Shown here: piece after piece, positions 35,866-44,303 of the stretch
Layout of the letters: each line of letters begins with the position of its first letter
Numbering within the stretch: the first letter of the stretch is position 1
Origin: HGW-17 sp964516435
Lineage (GTDB): Bacteria > Myxococcota_A > Polyangia > HGW-17
Assembly (NCBI GenBank): GCA_964516435.1
Contig: CAZEZP010000061.1
Coordinates: 1-64,000, forward strand
DNA: 64,000 nt
Direction of reading: 5' to 3'
Translations under genes and position numbers: made by a program
Notes under the pieces: model-generated
Seen by the model: the letters and a program-made list of their open reading frames with translations, nothing else
Told to the model about the DNA's origin: nothing
Database searches by the model: none

Positions 35866-37374
35866 ATGTGGCGCTATGCGTTGCTTCTTTCTTTTTCGTT
35901 CGTTTTCGGCTGTGAAACGCCTCCCGACCCCTATGCCAGGCCTGTCCGCCGGACGGAAGCCCCCAAGCCCGAGGCGGCTCCCCCCGATGCTCCCTTCGTG
36001 CCGCCGCTCGATGCGGTGGAGGAACCCCCGGCCGACGAGACGCTGCCGGATTATCTGAAGCCGCGCCCCAGCCGCCTGTCGAAGAAGATGTGGCGCAAAA
36101 TCCAGGATGCCGCGGACGAATTCGTCCAGTTGCGCCACACCCTGCACAGCATGCCGGAGTTGGCGCACCGGGAGGTGAACACCGCGCGCGTGCTGGCGTC
36201 GCAACTCGAGCCGCTGGGGTTGAAACTGGTTGGCCCCGTGGGACTCACCGGATTCGCGGCCGTGCTGGAAGGTTCCCCGACGGGGCCTGCCGTGGGACTC
36301 GTGGCAGGCATGGATGGCGTCGCGGTTCCCGAGACCACGCAACTGCCGTTCGCTTCCCGCGCCGAAGGGTATTGGGACGGCCGCAAGGTGCCGGTGTCCC
36401 ATGCGCTGGGGCGGGATGTGGAGATGGCGGTGGCCGTGGGCACGGCCAAATTGCTGGCATCCATGAAGGAGCATGTGCCGGGGCGCGTGGTGTTCATCTT
36501 CCAGCCGGGTTCCGGACGCCTGCAGCCGGGAGAGTCGCCCGGCGCGCAGGACGTGATCGCATCGGGCGTGCTGGCCCGGCTGGGAGTGGAAGCGCTGTTC
36601 CAGTTTCCCGTGGATCCCGGCCTGCCGGTCGGAAAGGTGGGCGTCGTGGCGGGAGCCGTCTCGGGCGGTTCCACGCGGTTCTCCATCGTCGTGACGGGAA
36701 CGCAGAACCGCATCTGTTCCGGCGACGTTCCATGGAAATGCGTGGACCCCATCGCTGTGACCGCCCATCTCATCGAAGAGTTGATGATGCTTCCGTCGAA
36801 GCATTTCGGACCCAACCGACAGGTGGTGCTCAACATCGGCCGCATCGAGGGCGGGGAATCGGGCAGCATGGTGGCGTCGAGCGCATCCATCCAGGGGATG
36901 TTCCGCTGGCTGATGCCCGCGGACGCCGCCCGCATGCAGCAGCTGATTTCCCGCACGGTGGAGGGGGCGTCGAAGGCCGCCGGGGCGAAGATCGCCGTCC
37001 AGTTCGAGCCGGGACCCCAGGGCACCGCCGGGCATGCCGCCCTGGTGCGCTGGAGCGTTCCGACCCTGGTGCGCAGCCTCGGCCGCAAGGGCGTGATGCC
37101 GGGGGATCCGCTGGCGGAACCCGGAGATTTCGGGCTGTACCAGAAGGAAGTTTCCACGGCCATGATTCTGCTGGGATGTGGGCGTTCCAGCCGGGACACG
37201 GGGCGCCGGGGGGAGGGCAATTTCGCCCCCGACGACGAGACGGTGCTCGTAGGCGTCCATGTGGTGGCCAACATCCTCATGGATTACCTGCACGACTCGG
37301 GCCGTCCCGCTCCCCTCAAGAAGCCTCCCGCACCGGAGGCAACTGGAAACGCCGGCGAACGCGCGCCCAAATGA
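35866..37374 (+). CDS. lipoprotein with M20D amidohydrolase fold, metal ligands lost
   Basis: ATG 35866 (AAGGG nine bases upstream) gives 502 residues with a lipobox (FVFGC, Cys16) and a Pro-rich spacer to about residue 70. The rest aligns with M20D amidohydrolases (carboxypeptidase/IAA-amino-acid hydrolase type): RHTLHSMPELAHREVNTA, AGMDGVAVPE, RVVFIFQPGS, ASGVLARLGVEALFQFPVDPGLPVGKV and LAEPGDFGLYQKEV. The residues that bind the two metals in active members are missing. The usual HACGHDxHT is SHALGRDVEMA (178-188), the EE after FQP is absent, the dimer-gate His of GKGGHAA is replaced by GTQNRICSG, and the final LH is lost. It is thus a probable pseudo-enzyme kept for binding at the cell surface. 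Confidence 0.8.
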   Translation: MWRYALLLSFSFVFGCETPPDPYARPVRRTEAPKPEAAPPDAPFVPPLDAVEEPPADETLPDYLKPRPSRLSKKMWRKIQDAADEFVQLRHTLHSMPELAHREVNTARVLASQLEPLGLKLVGPVGLTGFAAVLEGSPTGPAVGLVAGMDGVAVPETTQLPFASRAEGYWDGRKVPVSHALGRDVEMAVAVGTAKLLASMKEHVPGRVVFIFQPGSGRLQPGESPGAQDVIASGVLARLGVEALFQFPVDPGLPVGKVGVVAGAVSGGSTRFSIVVTGTQNRICSGDVPWKCVDPIAVTAHLIEELMMLPSKHFGPNRQVVLNIGRIEGGESGSMVASSASIQGMFRWLMPADAARMQQLISRTVEGASKAAGAKIAVQFEPGPQGTAGHAALVRWSVPTLVRSLGRKGVMPGDPLAEPGDFGLYQKEVSTAMILLGCGRSSRDTGRRGEGNFAPDDETVLVGVHVVANILMDYLHDSGRPAPLKKPPAPEATGNAGERAPK

Positions 37375-37387
37375 AGAGCATGAAAGG

Positions 37388-38146
37388 ATGAATGGCATGT
37401 TATGGTTGTCTCTGCTGTTTTTGCTGAACGCCGAACCCGATTTTTCCTGCCGCTGGGGGGAGAAGAGCGAGTTGCAGATTCCGGATTGCGGCACTCCCGT
37501 GCGGCTGCGCATCCAGTTTCCCGACGAGACGCGGGGGCGATTCGAGTTCAGGCGCATCGAAAACCCCGGACTTTCCGGATATTTCCACAAAAAGAGGGAT
37601 GGTCAGGGAACGCCCAAGCCATTTGCCAACCTCGTGAACCTGTTCAAGGTGGATCTGTACTTCTGTCCCCGGGATTTCATCACGCCCCGGACGTTGATTT
37701 TCCATCACGTGGGCATTTCCCAGCCCAGGGATTACCAGTGCAAACTGGGACCTTTTTCCGAAGGGGATTCGGAGGAGAACCCACCAGCCATGAAAGAAGC
37801 CGGAAACGATCCGGAAACCGCTGCTGCCGGCATGGGCGTTTTGGCCGCCATGGCGGCACCCGATGCAATGAGTCCGCCCGACGGCATGGCGCCCCATGCC
37901 GCGAACCGTCCGGAACCGGCGCCGGACGTGACATCGGGAATCGTTCCGCCGCCGCGCTGGCCTTCTTCGACCGAGGATTCCTTCGCGCGCACGCTGGCCG
38001 CGGCCGCCCTGGGAGTGGGCGTTCTCGCCATCCTGCTGTGGGCGTTTTTCGCCGCCCGGGTGGCCCGGCGCCTGCGGCGTCTGGCTTCGGAGCAGGCCCC
38101 GGTGCTGGCGCTGACCGCTTCGGACAAGCGTCCCGCCGATGAATGA
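37388..38146 (+). CDS. single-pass membrane protein with signal peptide, unknown function
   Basis: The product is 252 residues from ATG 37388; ATG 37397, with GAAAGG nine bases upstream, is an equally good start. An N-terminal signal (MLWLSLLFLLNAEP) leads to a domain of about 110 residues with four Cys (FSCRWG, PDCGTP, YFCPRD, YQCKLG) and strand-like segments. An Ala/Met/Pro-rich linker follows, then a membrane helix (LAAAALGVGVLAILLWAFFAARV) with basic flank RRLRRLA, so the Cys-containing domain faces outwards. It follows the M20-fold lipoprotein by 13 bases and probably forms a pair with it. No family is recognised. Confidence 0.7.
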   Translation: MNGMLWLSLLFLLNAEPDFSCRWGEKSELQIPDCGTPVRLRIQFPDETRGRFEFRRIENPGLSGYFHKKRDGQGTPKPFANLVNLFKVDLYFCPRDFITPRTLIFHHVGISQPRDYQCKLGPFSEGDSEENPPAMKEAGNDPETAAAGMGVLAAMAAPDAMSPPDGMAPHAANRPEPAPDVTSGIVPPPRWPSSTEDSFARTLAAAALGVGVLAILLWAFFAARVARRLRRLASEQAPVLALTASDKRPADE

Positions 38147-38275
38147 ACCCGTGTTCATTCGACTGGAAAAAGTCAAGAATACCCGATACTTGTATTTCAT
38201 TTTCAGCGATCCGTCATTGTGTAATAGCAATTGATATAGAAATGTGGGGGAGAAAAAACTAGGGTCTTCCTGAAG

Positions 38276-38294
38276 GCTCCCGTGCTTCGGGAGC
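38276..38294 (+). promoter_or_regulatory. hairpin abutting the ribosome-binding site of the second radical-SAM gene
   Basis: GCTCCCG (38276-38282) pairs perfectly with CGGGAGC (38288-38294) around loop TGCTT. GGGAGG, the Shine-Dalgarno for ATG 38306, begins next to the 3' arm. It may modulate initiation; no known riboswitch class is recognised. Confidence 0.4.
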
Positions 38295-38305
38295 GGGAGG
38301 AAGCC

Positions 38306-39838
38306 ATGGAAGAAAAGAAATGGAAACTCGTGATGATCGAGCCGCGCGCCCCCGGGCGGCACATCTACTCGCGCATGCGTCTGCCCCGTCTGGGAGCGAC
38401 GCTTCTGGCGACCATGGCCCGGCAGCGCGGCTGGACGTGCACGGTGTTCGTGGAGGACGTGGCGCCCGTGGAATGGAAAGAGGTTCTCACGGCGGATCTC
38501 GTCGGCATTTCCACCATCACCGGGACGGCTTCGCGGGCCTATGCCATGGCGGATGCGCTCCGTTCCCACGGGAAGCCCGTCATCATGGGCGGTCCGCACG
38601 TCACTTTCCGGGCCGAAGAGGCGCTCTCCCACTGCGACTGGGTCCTGCGCGGGGAGGCCGAGCGCACGTTCATGCGGTTTCTGGATGCCTTTCGTGCCGG
38701 CCGTCCGGTGGACGATGTCGCGGGATTGTCCTACCGCGCCCGGGACGGGCGGGCGATTCATAATCCGGCGCCGGAAGACCCCGTGGTTCCGGATGATCTG
38801 CCGGCTCCAGATTTCCGCCTCATCGCTGGCTGGGACAAGGCCGCGGGACTGGGCCGGGAGCCCATCGTGCCGCTGCAGGTGAGCCGCGGCTGTCCGTTCG
38901 GCTGCACGTTCTGCTCGGTCATCGGCATGTTCGGGCGCCGCCTGCGTGTGCGTTCGCGGGATCACGTCATGGCGGAACTGGAAGCGTGGCGGGGACAGGG
39001 CGTGCACGTCTTCTTCTACGACGACAATTTCACCGCGGACCGGCGCTCGGCCCGGGAACTGCTCACGGCCATGGCGGACTCGCCCGGCCTGTATTCCTCG
39101 TGGTCATCGCAGGTGCGCACCGACTGCGCGCAGGATCCGGACCTGCTCCGGCTGATGCATGCGTCCCGCTGCAGCAACGTCTTCATCGGCTTCGAATCGG
39201 TGAATCCGGCCGTTCTCAAGAGCACACGCAAGCAGCAGGACGTGGCCGGAATGAAGCGGGCCGTGCGGCGGTTCGCGGATGCCCGAATCGACGTCCATGG
39301 CATGTTCGTTTTCGGCTTTGACGAAGACACGCCCGCCATGATGGACGCCACCGTGGATTTCGCCCTGGAAAGCGGTATCTGGTCGGCGCAGTTCCTGATT
39401 CTCACGCCGTTTCCGGGGACGCCGCTGCACGACCAGTTCGAAGCCGAAGGGCGCATCCGCATCCACGACTGGTCGTTTTACGATGCCCACCACGTCGTGT
39501 TCGAACCGGCGCGCATTTCCCGGATGGACTTGCAGCAGGCGCAGATCACGGCGCATCGCCGCTTCTACGGTGCTGGCCGGCTCGCATCGTCGCTTCTGGG
39601 CGGGGATCTCGTGCGCGGCGCCTTGTTCCTGTATGCGCAGAAGCTCAACCGCGACTGGCAGCGCGACAACCGGTCGTATCTGGAAGCGTTGCATGCCGAG
39701 CAGGATCCGCGCGTGGAGATGTCCTGGGATATGCGCTACCGCTTTTCGGACGTTCCGGAGGCGCTGGGCCGGGCCGCCCGCCAGTTGCGACTGCGCGGTT
39801 CGCGTGAACTGGAGAACCTGCCCATCAGCCTCACATGA
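38306..39838 (+). CDS. B12-binding-domain radical SAM protein
   Basis: The 510-residue product starts at ATG 38306 behind GGGAGGA. The N-terminal cobalamin-binding domain (LVMIEPRAPG, RLPRLGATLLATMARQRGW, LVGISTITGTASRAY, VIMGGPHVTF) precedes a radical-SAM core with SRGCPFGCTFCSV (three Cys of the 4Fe-4S cluster), VHVFFYDDNFTADR, NVFIGFESVNP and LTPFPGTPLHDQFEAEGRI. The last 100 residues resemble the DUF4070-type tail of B12-dependent methylases. The substrate is unknown. It stands alone behind a 160-base AT-richer leader that contains the hairpin at 38276. It is a paralogue-level relative of the gene at 4711 but not a recent duplicate. Confidence 0.87.
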   Translation: MEEKKWKLVMIEPRAPGRHIYSRMRLPRLGATLLATMARQRGWTCTVFVEDVAPVEWKEVLTADLVGISTITGTASRAYAMADALRSHGKPVIMGGPHVTFRAEEALSHCDWVLRGEAERTFMRFLDAFRAGRPVDDVAGLSYRARDGRAIHNPAPEDPVVPDDLPAPDFRLIAGWDKAAGLGREPIVPLQVSRGCPFGCTFCSVIGMFGRRLRVRSRDHVMAELEAWRGQGVHVFFYDDNFTADRRSARELLTAMADSPGLYSSWSSQVRTDCAQDPDLLRLMHASRCSNVFIGFESVNPAVLKSTRKQQDVAGMKRAVRRFADARIDVHGMFVFGFDEDTPAMMDATVDFALESGIWSAQFLILTPFPGTPLHDQFEAEGRIRIHDWSFYDAHHVVFEPARISRMDLQQAQITAHRRFYGAGRLASSLLGGDLVRGALFLYAQKLNRDWQRDNRSYLEALHAEQDPRVEMSWDMRYRFSDVPEALGRAARQLRLRGSRELENLPISLT

Positions 39839-39898
39839 TTCTGGATTCGTGAAAAAGGCCAAAGACGGTTCGACGGGCCGGGCACACGGCCTTACGGA

Positions 39899-41638
39899 TC
39901 AGCCTTCGGATCGGCGGGAACCTCCGGTGCGGGGGGGCATCGTCGTGGCGGAGCGCAGGATTTCCAGCGCTTCCGGCGGTGAGGCCGTTTCCAGTTTCCG
40001 CCGGATTTCCGGGTTCCCCGCGCTCAGGGCGATCTGGCGCAGCAGGAACAGTTGCATTTCCGGCTCGGTCTGGGGCGTGAGCAGCAGGAACACGAGCCGC
40101 ACCGGCTCGCCATCCTCGCTGTCCCAGGCGATGCCTTCCCGGCTGCGAGCCAGGAACAGGAATGGCCGTTTCAGGCCGGCCATGCGGGCATGGGGCACCG
40201 CCACGCCATGGCCGATGGCCGTGGACATTTGTTCCTCACGCGTGATCACATGCCTGCAGACGTCGAACGCCGTCAACTCTTCCTCCTGCTGCACGGCCAT
40301 CTGGCAGACGCGGTCGATGGCATTTCGGGAGTCGGCTGCTTCCAGGGGGGGCAGGATGTGGTCCACCGGCAGGAACAGCAGCCAGTCGGTGCGGTGCACG
40401 CGGGAAAGCGCCCGCCGCATCAGCGGTCCCGTGAACATGGAGGTGACGACGGCGCCGAACACGATGGCCACGTATACGGTTTCGGTGATGACGCCGTATT
40501 CCAGCGCCAGGATGCCGATGACAATCTGCATTTCCCCGCCGGGCACGTGTGCGTGGGCGATCAGGTCGCTGCTGCACGGGGTCTGTCCGATGCGCCGGGC
40601 TCCCCAGTAGGCACCTGCATAGCGGCCGATGGCTCCCACGAACAGGATGAAGGCCACGATGAACGGGTCGAAGTTGCTCGCGAAGTCGATGTGCAGCCCC
40701 ACCGATGCGAAGAAGAGCGGTACCAGGATGGCCTGGACCATCTGTGCGAATGTGGATCGCGTGCGTTCGGACAAGCGCGGGGATTCTCCGGCGAGGATGC
40801 CGGCGATGAAGAATCCGAACAGGGCATGGATGCCGATCCACAGGGTCAGGGCTCCGCACAGGATGCCCGTGAGGCTCACCAGCGTCAGGCTCGCGGCCGG
40901 CTCCGGGACGCCGGCCGACTGCAGGCGACGCAGCAGGCCATCGAACAACCGGGATCCGACGGTCAGCGCCGTTGCGGCGAATGCCAGCGTCGCGACCAGG
41001 ACGAAGCCCAGTTCCGGAATGGATGCGGCCGATTCCGTGACGCCGCCGAGGACCATGGCGAACACGATCCAGCCCGCCACGTCGTTGATGGTGAGGGCCG
41101 AAAGGATCAAGAGCCCCAGGTCTGTACGGTACATGCGCAGTTCCTGCATGACGCGCACGGTGACAGGCAGGGCGCTGATGGTCATGATGGTGGCGATGAA
41201 TGCGGCGAAACTGAGGCGGGAGACATCTGTGCCCATGTAGGAGGCCGGCAGGAAGAAGGCCGGCACGAAGGCGACGATCATGGGAATGGTGAGATCGGAG
41301 AGGGAAAGCACCAGCGCCTGCCGACGCTGCCGCCATGCCGTGGCGAAATTGGTTTCGGTGCCGGATTTGAGCAGAAAGAGCAGGATGCCCAGCCATGCCA
41401 CGGTTTCCAGCATGTTGCGCTGGAGGGCATCTGCTGGAAAGAGGGTCCGGTACGAATCGGGAAAGAGCCGGCCGAAGACGGTGGGGCCGAAGAGGATGCC
41501 CACCAGGATCTCCGCCGTGATGGAAGGCTGTCCGAAACGGCGGAACACTTCGCCCAGCGAACGGGAAAATCCCAGCAGCAAGGCTACCTGCAAAAGAAAA
41601 ATCAGGAGGTTTTGCTCACTCAGGTAATGGGCTTCCAT
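39899..41638 (-). CDS. CPA2-type cation/proton antiporter fused to a PTS EIIA (fructose/nitrogen) domain
   Basis: The 579-residue protein has about 12 membrane helices in residues 10-400 with CPA2 features (FGQPSITAEILVGILFGP, SALPVTVRVMQEL, ALTINDVAGWIVFA with the conserved Asp, HALFGFFIAGILAG, PLFFASVGLHIDF). Residues about 425-570 are an EIIA-type-2 domain with the phosphorylatable His in HGVAVPHARM and LVFLLLTP. Transport of Na+ or K+ against protons would thus be under phosphorylation or conformational control by the EIIA module. No other PTS gene is in the window. It is convergent with the radical-SAM gene and divergent from the histidine kinase at 41688. The EIIA His is intact. Confidence 0.88.
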   Translation of the reverse strand: MEAHYLSEQNLLIFLLQVALLLGFSRSLGEVFRRFGQPSITAEILVGILFGPTVFGRLFPDSYRTLFPADALQRNMLETVAWLGILLFLLKSGTETNFATAWRQRRQALVLSLSDLTIPMIVAFVPAFFLPASYMGTDVSRLSFAAFIATIMTISALPVTVRVMQELRMYRTDLGLLILSALTINDVAGWIVFAMVLGGVTESAASIPELGFVLVATLAFAATALTVGSRLFDGLLRRLQSAGVPEPAASLTLVSLTGILCGALTLWIGIHALFGFFIAGILAGESPRLSERTRSTFAQMVQAILVPLFFASVGLHIDFASNFDPFIVAFILFVGAIGRYAGAYWGARRIGQTPCSSDLIAHAHVPGGEMQIVIGILALEYGVITETVYVAIVFGAVVTSMFTGPLMRRALSRVHRTDWLLFLPVDHILPPLEAADSRNAIDRVCQMAVQQEEELTAFDVCRHVITREEQMSTAIGHGVAVPHARMAGLKRPFLFLARSREGIAWDSEDGEPVRLVFLLLTPQTEPEMQLFLLRQIALSAGNPEIRRKLETASPPEALEILRSATTMPPRTGGSRRSEG

Positions 41639-41687
41639 TTCACAAGGTTCCAGAAAGGGAAATCACCTGTCTGACCACGAAGGTCGC

Positions 41688-44303
41688 ATGAGACGGCCAA
41701 AACGGCAAGTCTCATCTTTCGATGAAGCGCGTGTTCGGGGACGGGCGGTGCTGCAGCCGCTGCATCTTTGGTTTTGGAATCGAGATGTGGCGCCGTTTCC
41801 CGGCCTTGCGTGCGAATGCCAGCTTGATCTTCGCGGAAAACTGCCTGAAACTCTCATCGCTTTGAGATTCTGGTCGCGTTTTCTCCGTTTCCTGAGGCGG
41901 TTGCCCATCCGGGTATGGCTGTTGTTCGGCTATCTGGCGCTGTTTCTGGCCGTGATCATCCCCATGGCCATCGGCATGAGCCTGCGCATGCAGGTCCTGC
42001 TGACGAAGAACATCGAGACGCAACTGGAAATCGCCACGACGAACATGGTGAACATGGTGCGGGTGGCCACCACGGTATCTATCCAGCAGCACCTGCGGGC
42101 GATTGCGGAAAAGAATGTGGAGATCGTCCGCCTGTATTACGAGGATTATCGGGCCGGGCGGCTCACCGAAGGGGAGGCCAAGCAGCAAGCCGCCCGTGTT
42201 CTGCTTTCGCAGAGGATCGGAAAGACGGGGTATCTCTATGTCCTCGACAGCCGCGGGCGCCTCCAGGTGCATCCTTCCCCGGAGCTTCTGGACCGGGACC
42301 TGCGCAGTTTCGAATTCATCCGCAAGCAGATTGTTCAGAAGAGCGGCTTTCTCGAGTACGAGTGGAAGAATCCGCACGAGACCGCGCCGCGGCCCAAAGC
42401 CTTGTACATGAGTTATTTCGCCCCCTGGGACTGGATCGTTTCGGCATCCTCCTACCGGGAGGAATTTTCGGAACTCATCCACGTGGACGACTTCCGGCGC
42501 GAGATCCTGTCCAACCATTTCGGGGAAACCGGGTACACATATGTCATGGATTCCCGGGGCAACCTCATCATCCATCCGGTCCTTTCCGGAAACATCTACG
42601 ATGCGGCGGATTCCTCCGGACGGCACTTCACCCGGAAGATCTGCCGGGAGAAGAACGGCAAGACCATATATTCCTGGCGCAATCCCGGGGAAGAGAAGGA
42701 ACGCGAGAAACTGGCCATTTACCGCTACATTCCCGAACTGGACTGGATCGTCGTCTCCACGGGCTATCTCGAAGAGGTCTACGCGCCGCTGCATTCTCTG
42801 CAAAAAGTGCTGTACGTGGGCGTGCTGGCCATGTTCCTTCTGCTGGTGACGCTCAGTTTCTGGATCAGCCGGGCGATCACGAAACCCCTGCAGGACATCA
42901 CGCAAGCCTTCGCCCAGGGGGCGGCCGGGCGGTTCAGTACGCGGGTGCGCACGCGGGCCGGCGGAGAAATCCGCCTTCTGGCGAGTTATTTCAACAAGTT
43001 TATGCGTGAACTGGACCAGTATTCCCGGTCCCTGCGCGAAGAGATGCGCCAGCGCAAGCGCGCCCAGCGCGAGACCGAAAGGACCTCGTTGCGCCACCAC
43101 ATGATCCTGGAAAATGCCAACGAGGGCTTCATGGAGGTCGGGCCGGATCGCGTCATCGTGGACATCAATCCGGAGACGGCGCACCTGCTCGGGCGCCCTC
43201 CCGAAGAGATCATCGGGCACAAGATTTACGAATTCGTGGATTCCCCCAGTGCTGAACGCATCCGCGAGCATATGGAACTGCGCAAGATCGGCCTGCGCAG
43301 TTCCTACGAGGTCACCCTGCTGCGCCCCGACGGGTCGCATGTGGTATGCCTTGTCAACGGCGCACCCATCATTGATGAAGGAGGGAATCGTGTCTCCTCC
43401 TTTGCGCTCCTCACCGACATCACCCAGCGCAAGATGCAGGAGGAGGAGATCCGCCAGATCAATGCTGAACTGGAGCGGCGCGTGGAGGAGCGCACGGAGG
43501 CCCTGCAGCATACCCTGCAGATGATGCAGCAGGCGCAGGAACAGTTGGTGCAGTCCGAAAAGATGGCCGCATTGGGTCAACTGGTGGCGGGCGTGGCGCA
43601 CGAAATCAATACGCCCGTGGGGGTGGGCATGACCGCGGCCACGCACCTGCAGGAAAGCGTGCGCGCGTTCCGGGAGGCGTATGCATCCGGGCGGATCACG
43701 CGCTCGGAGATGGAGCGCTTCCTGCAGGTGGCGGAAGAATCGGCGTCCATTCTGGCCGCCAACCTGTCGCGGGCCGCGGACCTCATCGGCTCCTTCAAGC
43801 AGATCGCCGTGGACCGGGCCAGTGGGGATGAACGCACGTTCGCCCTGGCGGAATACATCCAGGAGTTGCTGCTCTCGCTCAAGCCGCGCTTCAAGCACAC
43901 GAACCACCGGGTGGTGGTGGATTGCCCCGCGGAGATTACGATGTATGGGTCCCCGGGCGCGTTTTCCCAGATCCTCACGAATCTGGTCCTGAACAGCCTC
44001 ACCCACGGTTTCGAAGGCCGAGACGCCGGAACGGTGACGATTCGCGTGCGCCGGCAGGAAGACAGCATCGAACTGGAATGCAGCGACGATGGCGTCGGGA
44101 TTCCGCCCGAAAACCTGAACCGCATTTTCGATCCCTTCTTCACCACGAAAAGAGGGCGCGGGGGGAGTGGACTTGGCCTGCACATCGTATATAATCTCGT
44201 CACGCGTACCTTTGGTGGGCGAATACGGGTCCAGAGCGTTCTGGGCGGCGGCGTCACCTTCACGCTGACGTTCCCGGCAGGAGGAAGGCGCGATGTCGGA
44301 TGA
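41688..44303 (+). CDS. dCache-HAMP-PAS sensor histidine kinase
   Basis: Domains: TM1 (VWLLFGYLALFLAVIIPMAIGM), a double Cache periplasmic sensor (two repeats: RIGKTGYLYVLDSRGRLQVHP and HFGETGYTYVMDSRGNLIIHP), TM2 (VLYVGVLAMFLLLVTLSFWI), HAMP, PAS (ENANEGFMEVGPDRVIVDIN...LLGRPPEEIIGH), a coiled coil, HisKA (GVAHEINTPVGVG) and HATPase (FSQILTNLVLNSLTHGF, DDGVGIP, GGSGLGLHIVYN). The start at ATG 41688 (871 residues) has AAGG upstream, but the first 58 residues read like non-coding sequence and lie close to a divergent gene. TTG 41862 may be the true start. It overlaps the HD-GYP regulator by 11 bases and clearly forms a two-component pair with it. Confidence 0.9.
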   Translation: MRRPKRQVSSFDEARVRGRAVLQPLHLWFWNRDVAPFPGLACECQLDLRGKLPETLIALRFWSRFLRFLRRLPIRVWLLFGYLALFLAVIIPMAIGMSLRMQVLLTKNIETQLEIATTNMVNMVRVATTVSIQQHLRAIAEKNVEIVRLYYEDYRAGRLTEGEAKQQAARVLLSQRIGKTGYLYVLDSRGRLQVHPSPELLDRDLRSFEFIRKQIVQKSGFLEYEWKNPHETAPRPKALYMSYFAPWDWIVSASSYREEFSELIHVDDFRREILSNHFGETGYTYVMDSRGNLIIHPVLSGNIYDAADSSGRHFTRKICREKNGKTIYSWRNPGEEKEREKLAIYRYIPELDWIVVSTGYLEEVYAPLHSLQKVLYVGVLAMFLLLVTLSFWISRAITKPLQDITQAFAQGAAGRFSTRVRTRAGGEIRLLASYFNKFMRELDQYSRSLREEMRQRKRAQRETERTSLRHHMILENANEGFMEVGPDRVIVDINPETAHLLGRPPEEIIGHKIYEFVDSPSAERIREHMELRKIGLRSSYEVTLLRPDGSHVVCLVNGAPIIDEGGNRVSSFALLTDITQRKMQEEEIRQINAELERRVEERTEALQHTLQMMQQAQEQLVQSEKMAALGQLVAGVAHEINTPVGVGMTAATHLQESVRAFREAYASGRITRSEMERFLQVAEESASILAANLSRAADLIGSFKQIAVDRASGDERTFALAEYIQELLLSLKPRFKHTNHRVVVDCPAEITMYGSPGAFSQILTNLVLNSLTHGFEGRDAGTVTIRVRRQEDSIELECSDDGVGIPPENLNRIFDPFFTTKRGRGGSGLGLHIVYNLVTRTFGGRIRVQSVLGGGVTFTLTFPAGGRRDVG

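Noticed and set aside
38147..38305. Riboswitch (cobalamin, SAM or c-di-GMP) upstream of the B12/radical-SAM gene
   Set aside because: None of the conserved cores could be found; only one simple hairpin is visible.
41688..41861. Treating the first 58 codons of the dCache kinase as certainly coding
   Set aside because: They read like non-coding sequence and lie in the divergent intergenic space; kept in the entry only because an AAGG-preceded ATG exists, with TTG 41862 given as the alternative.
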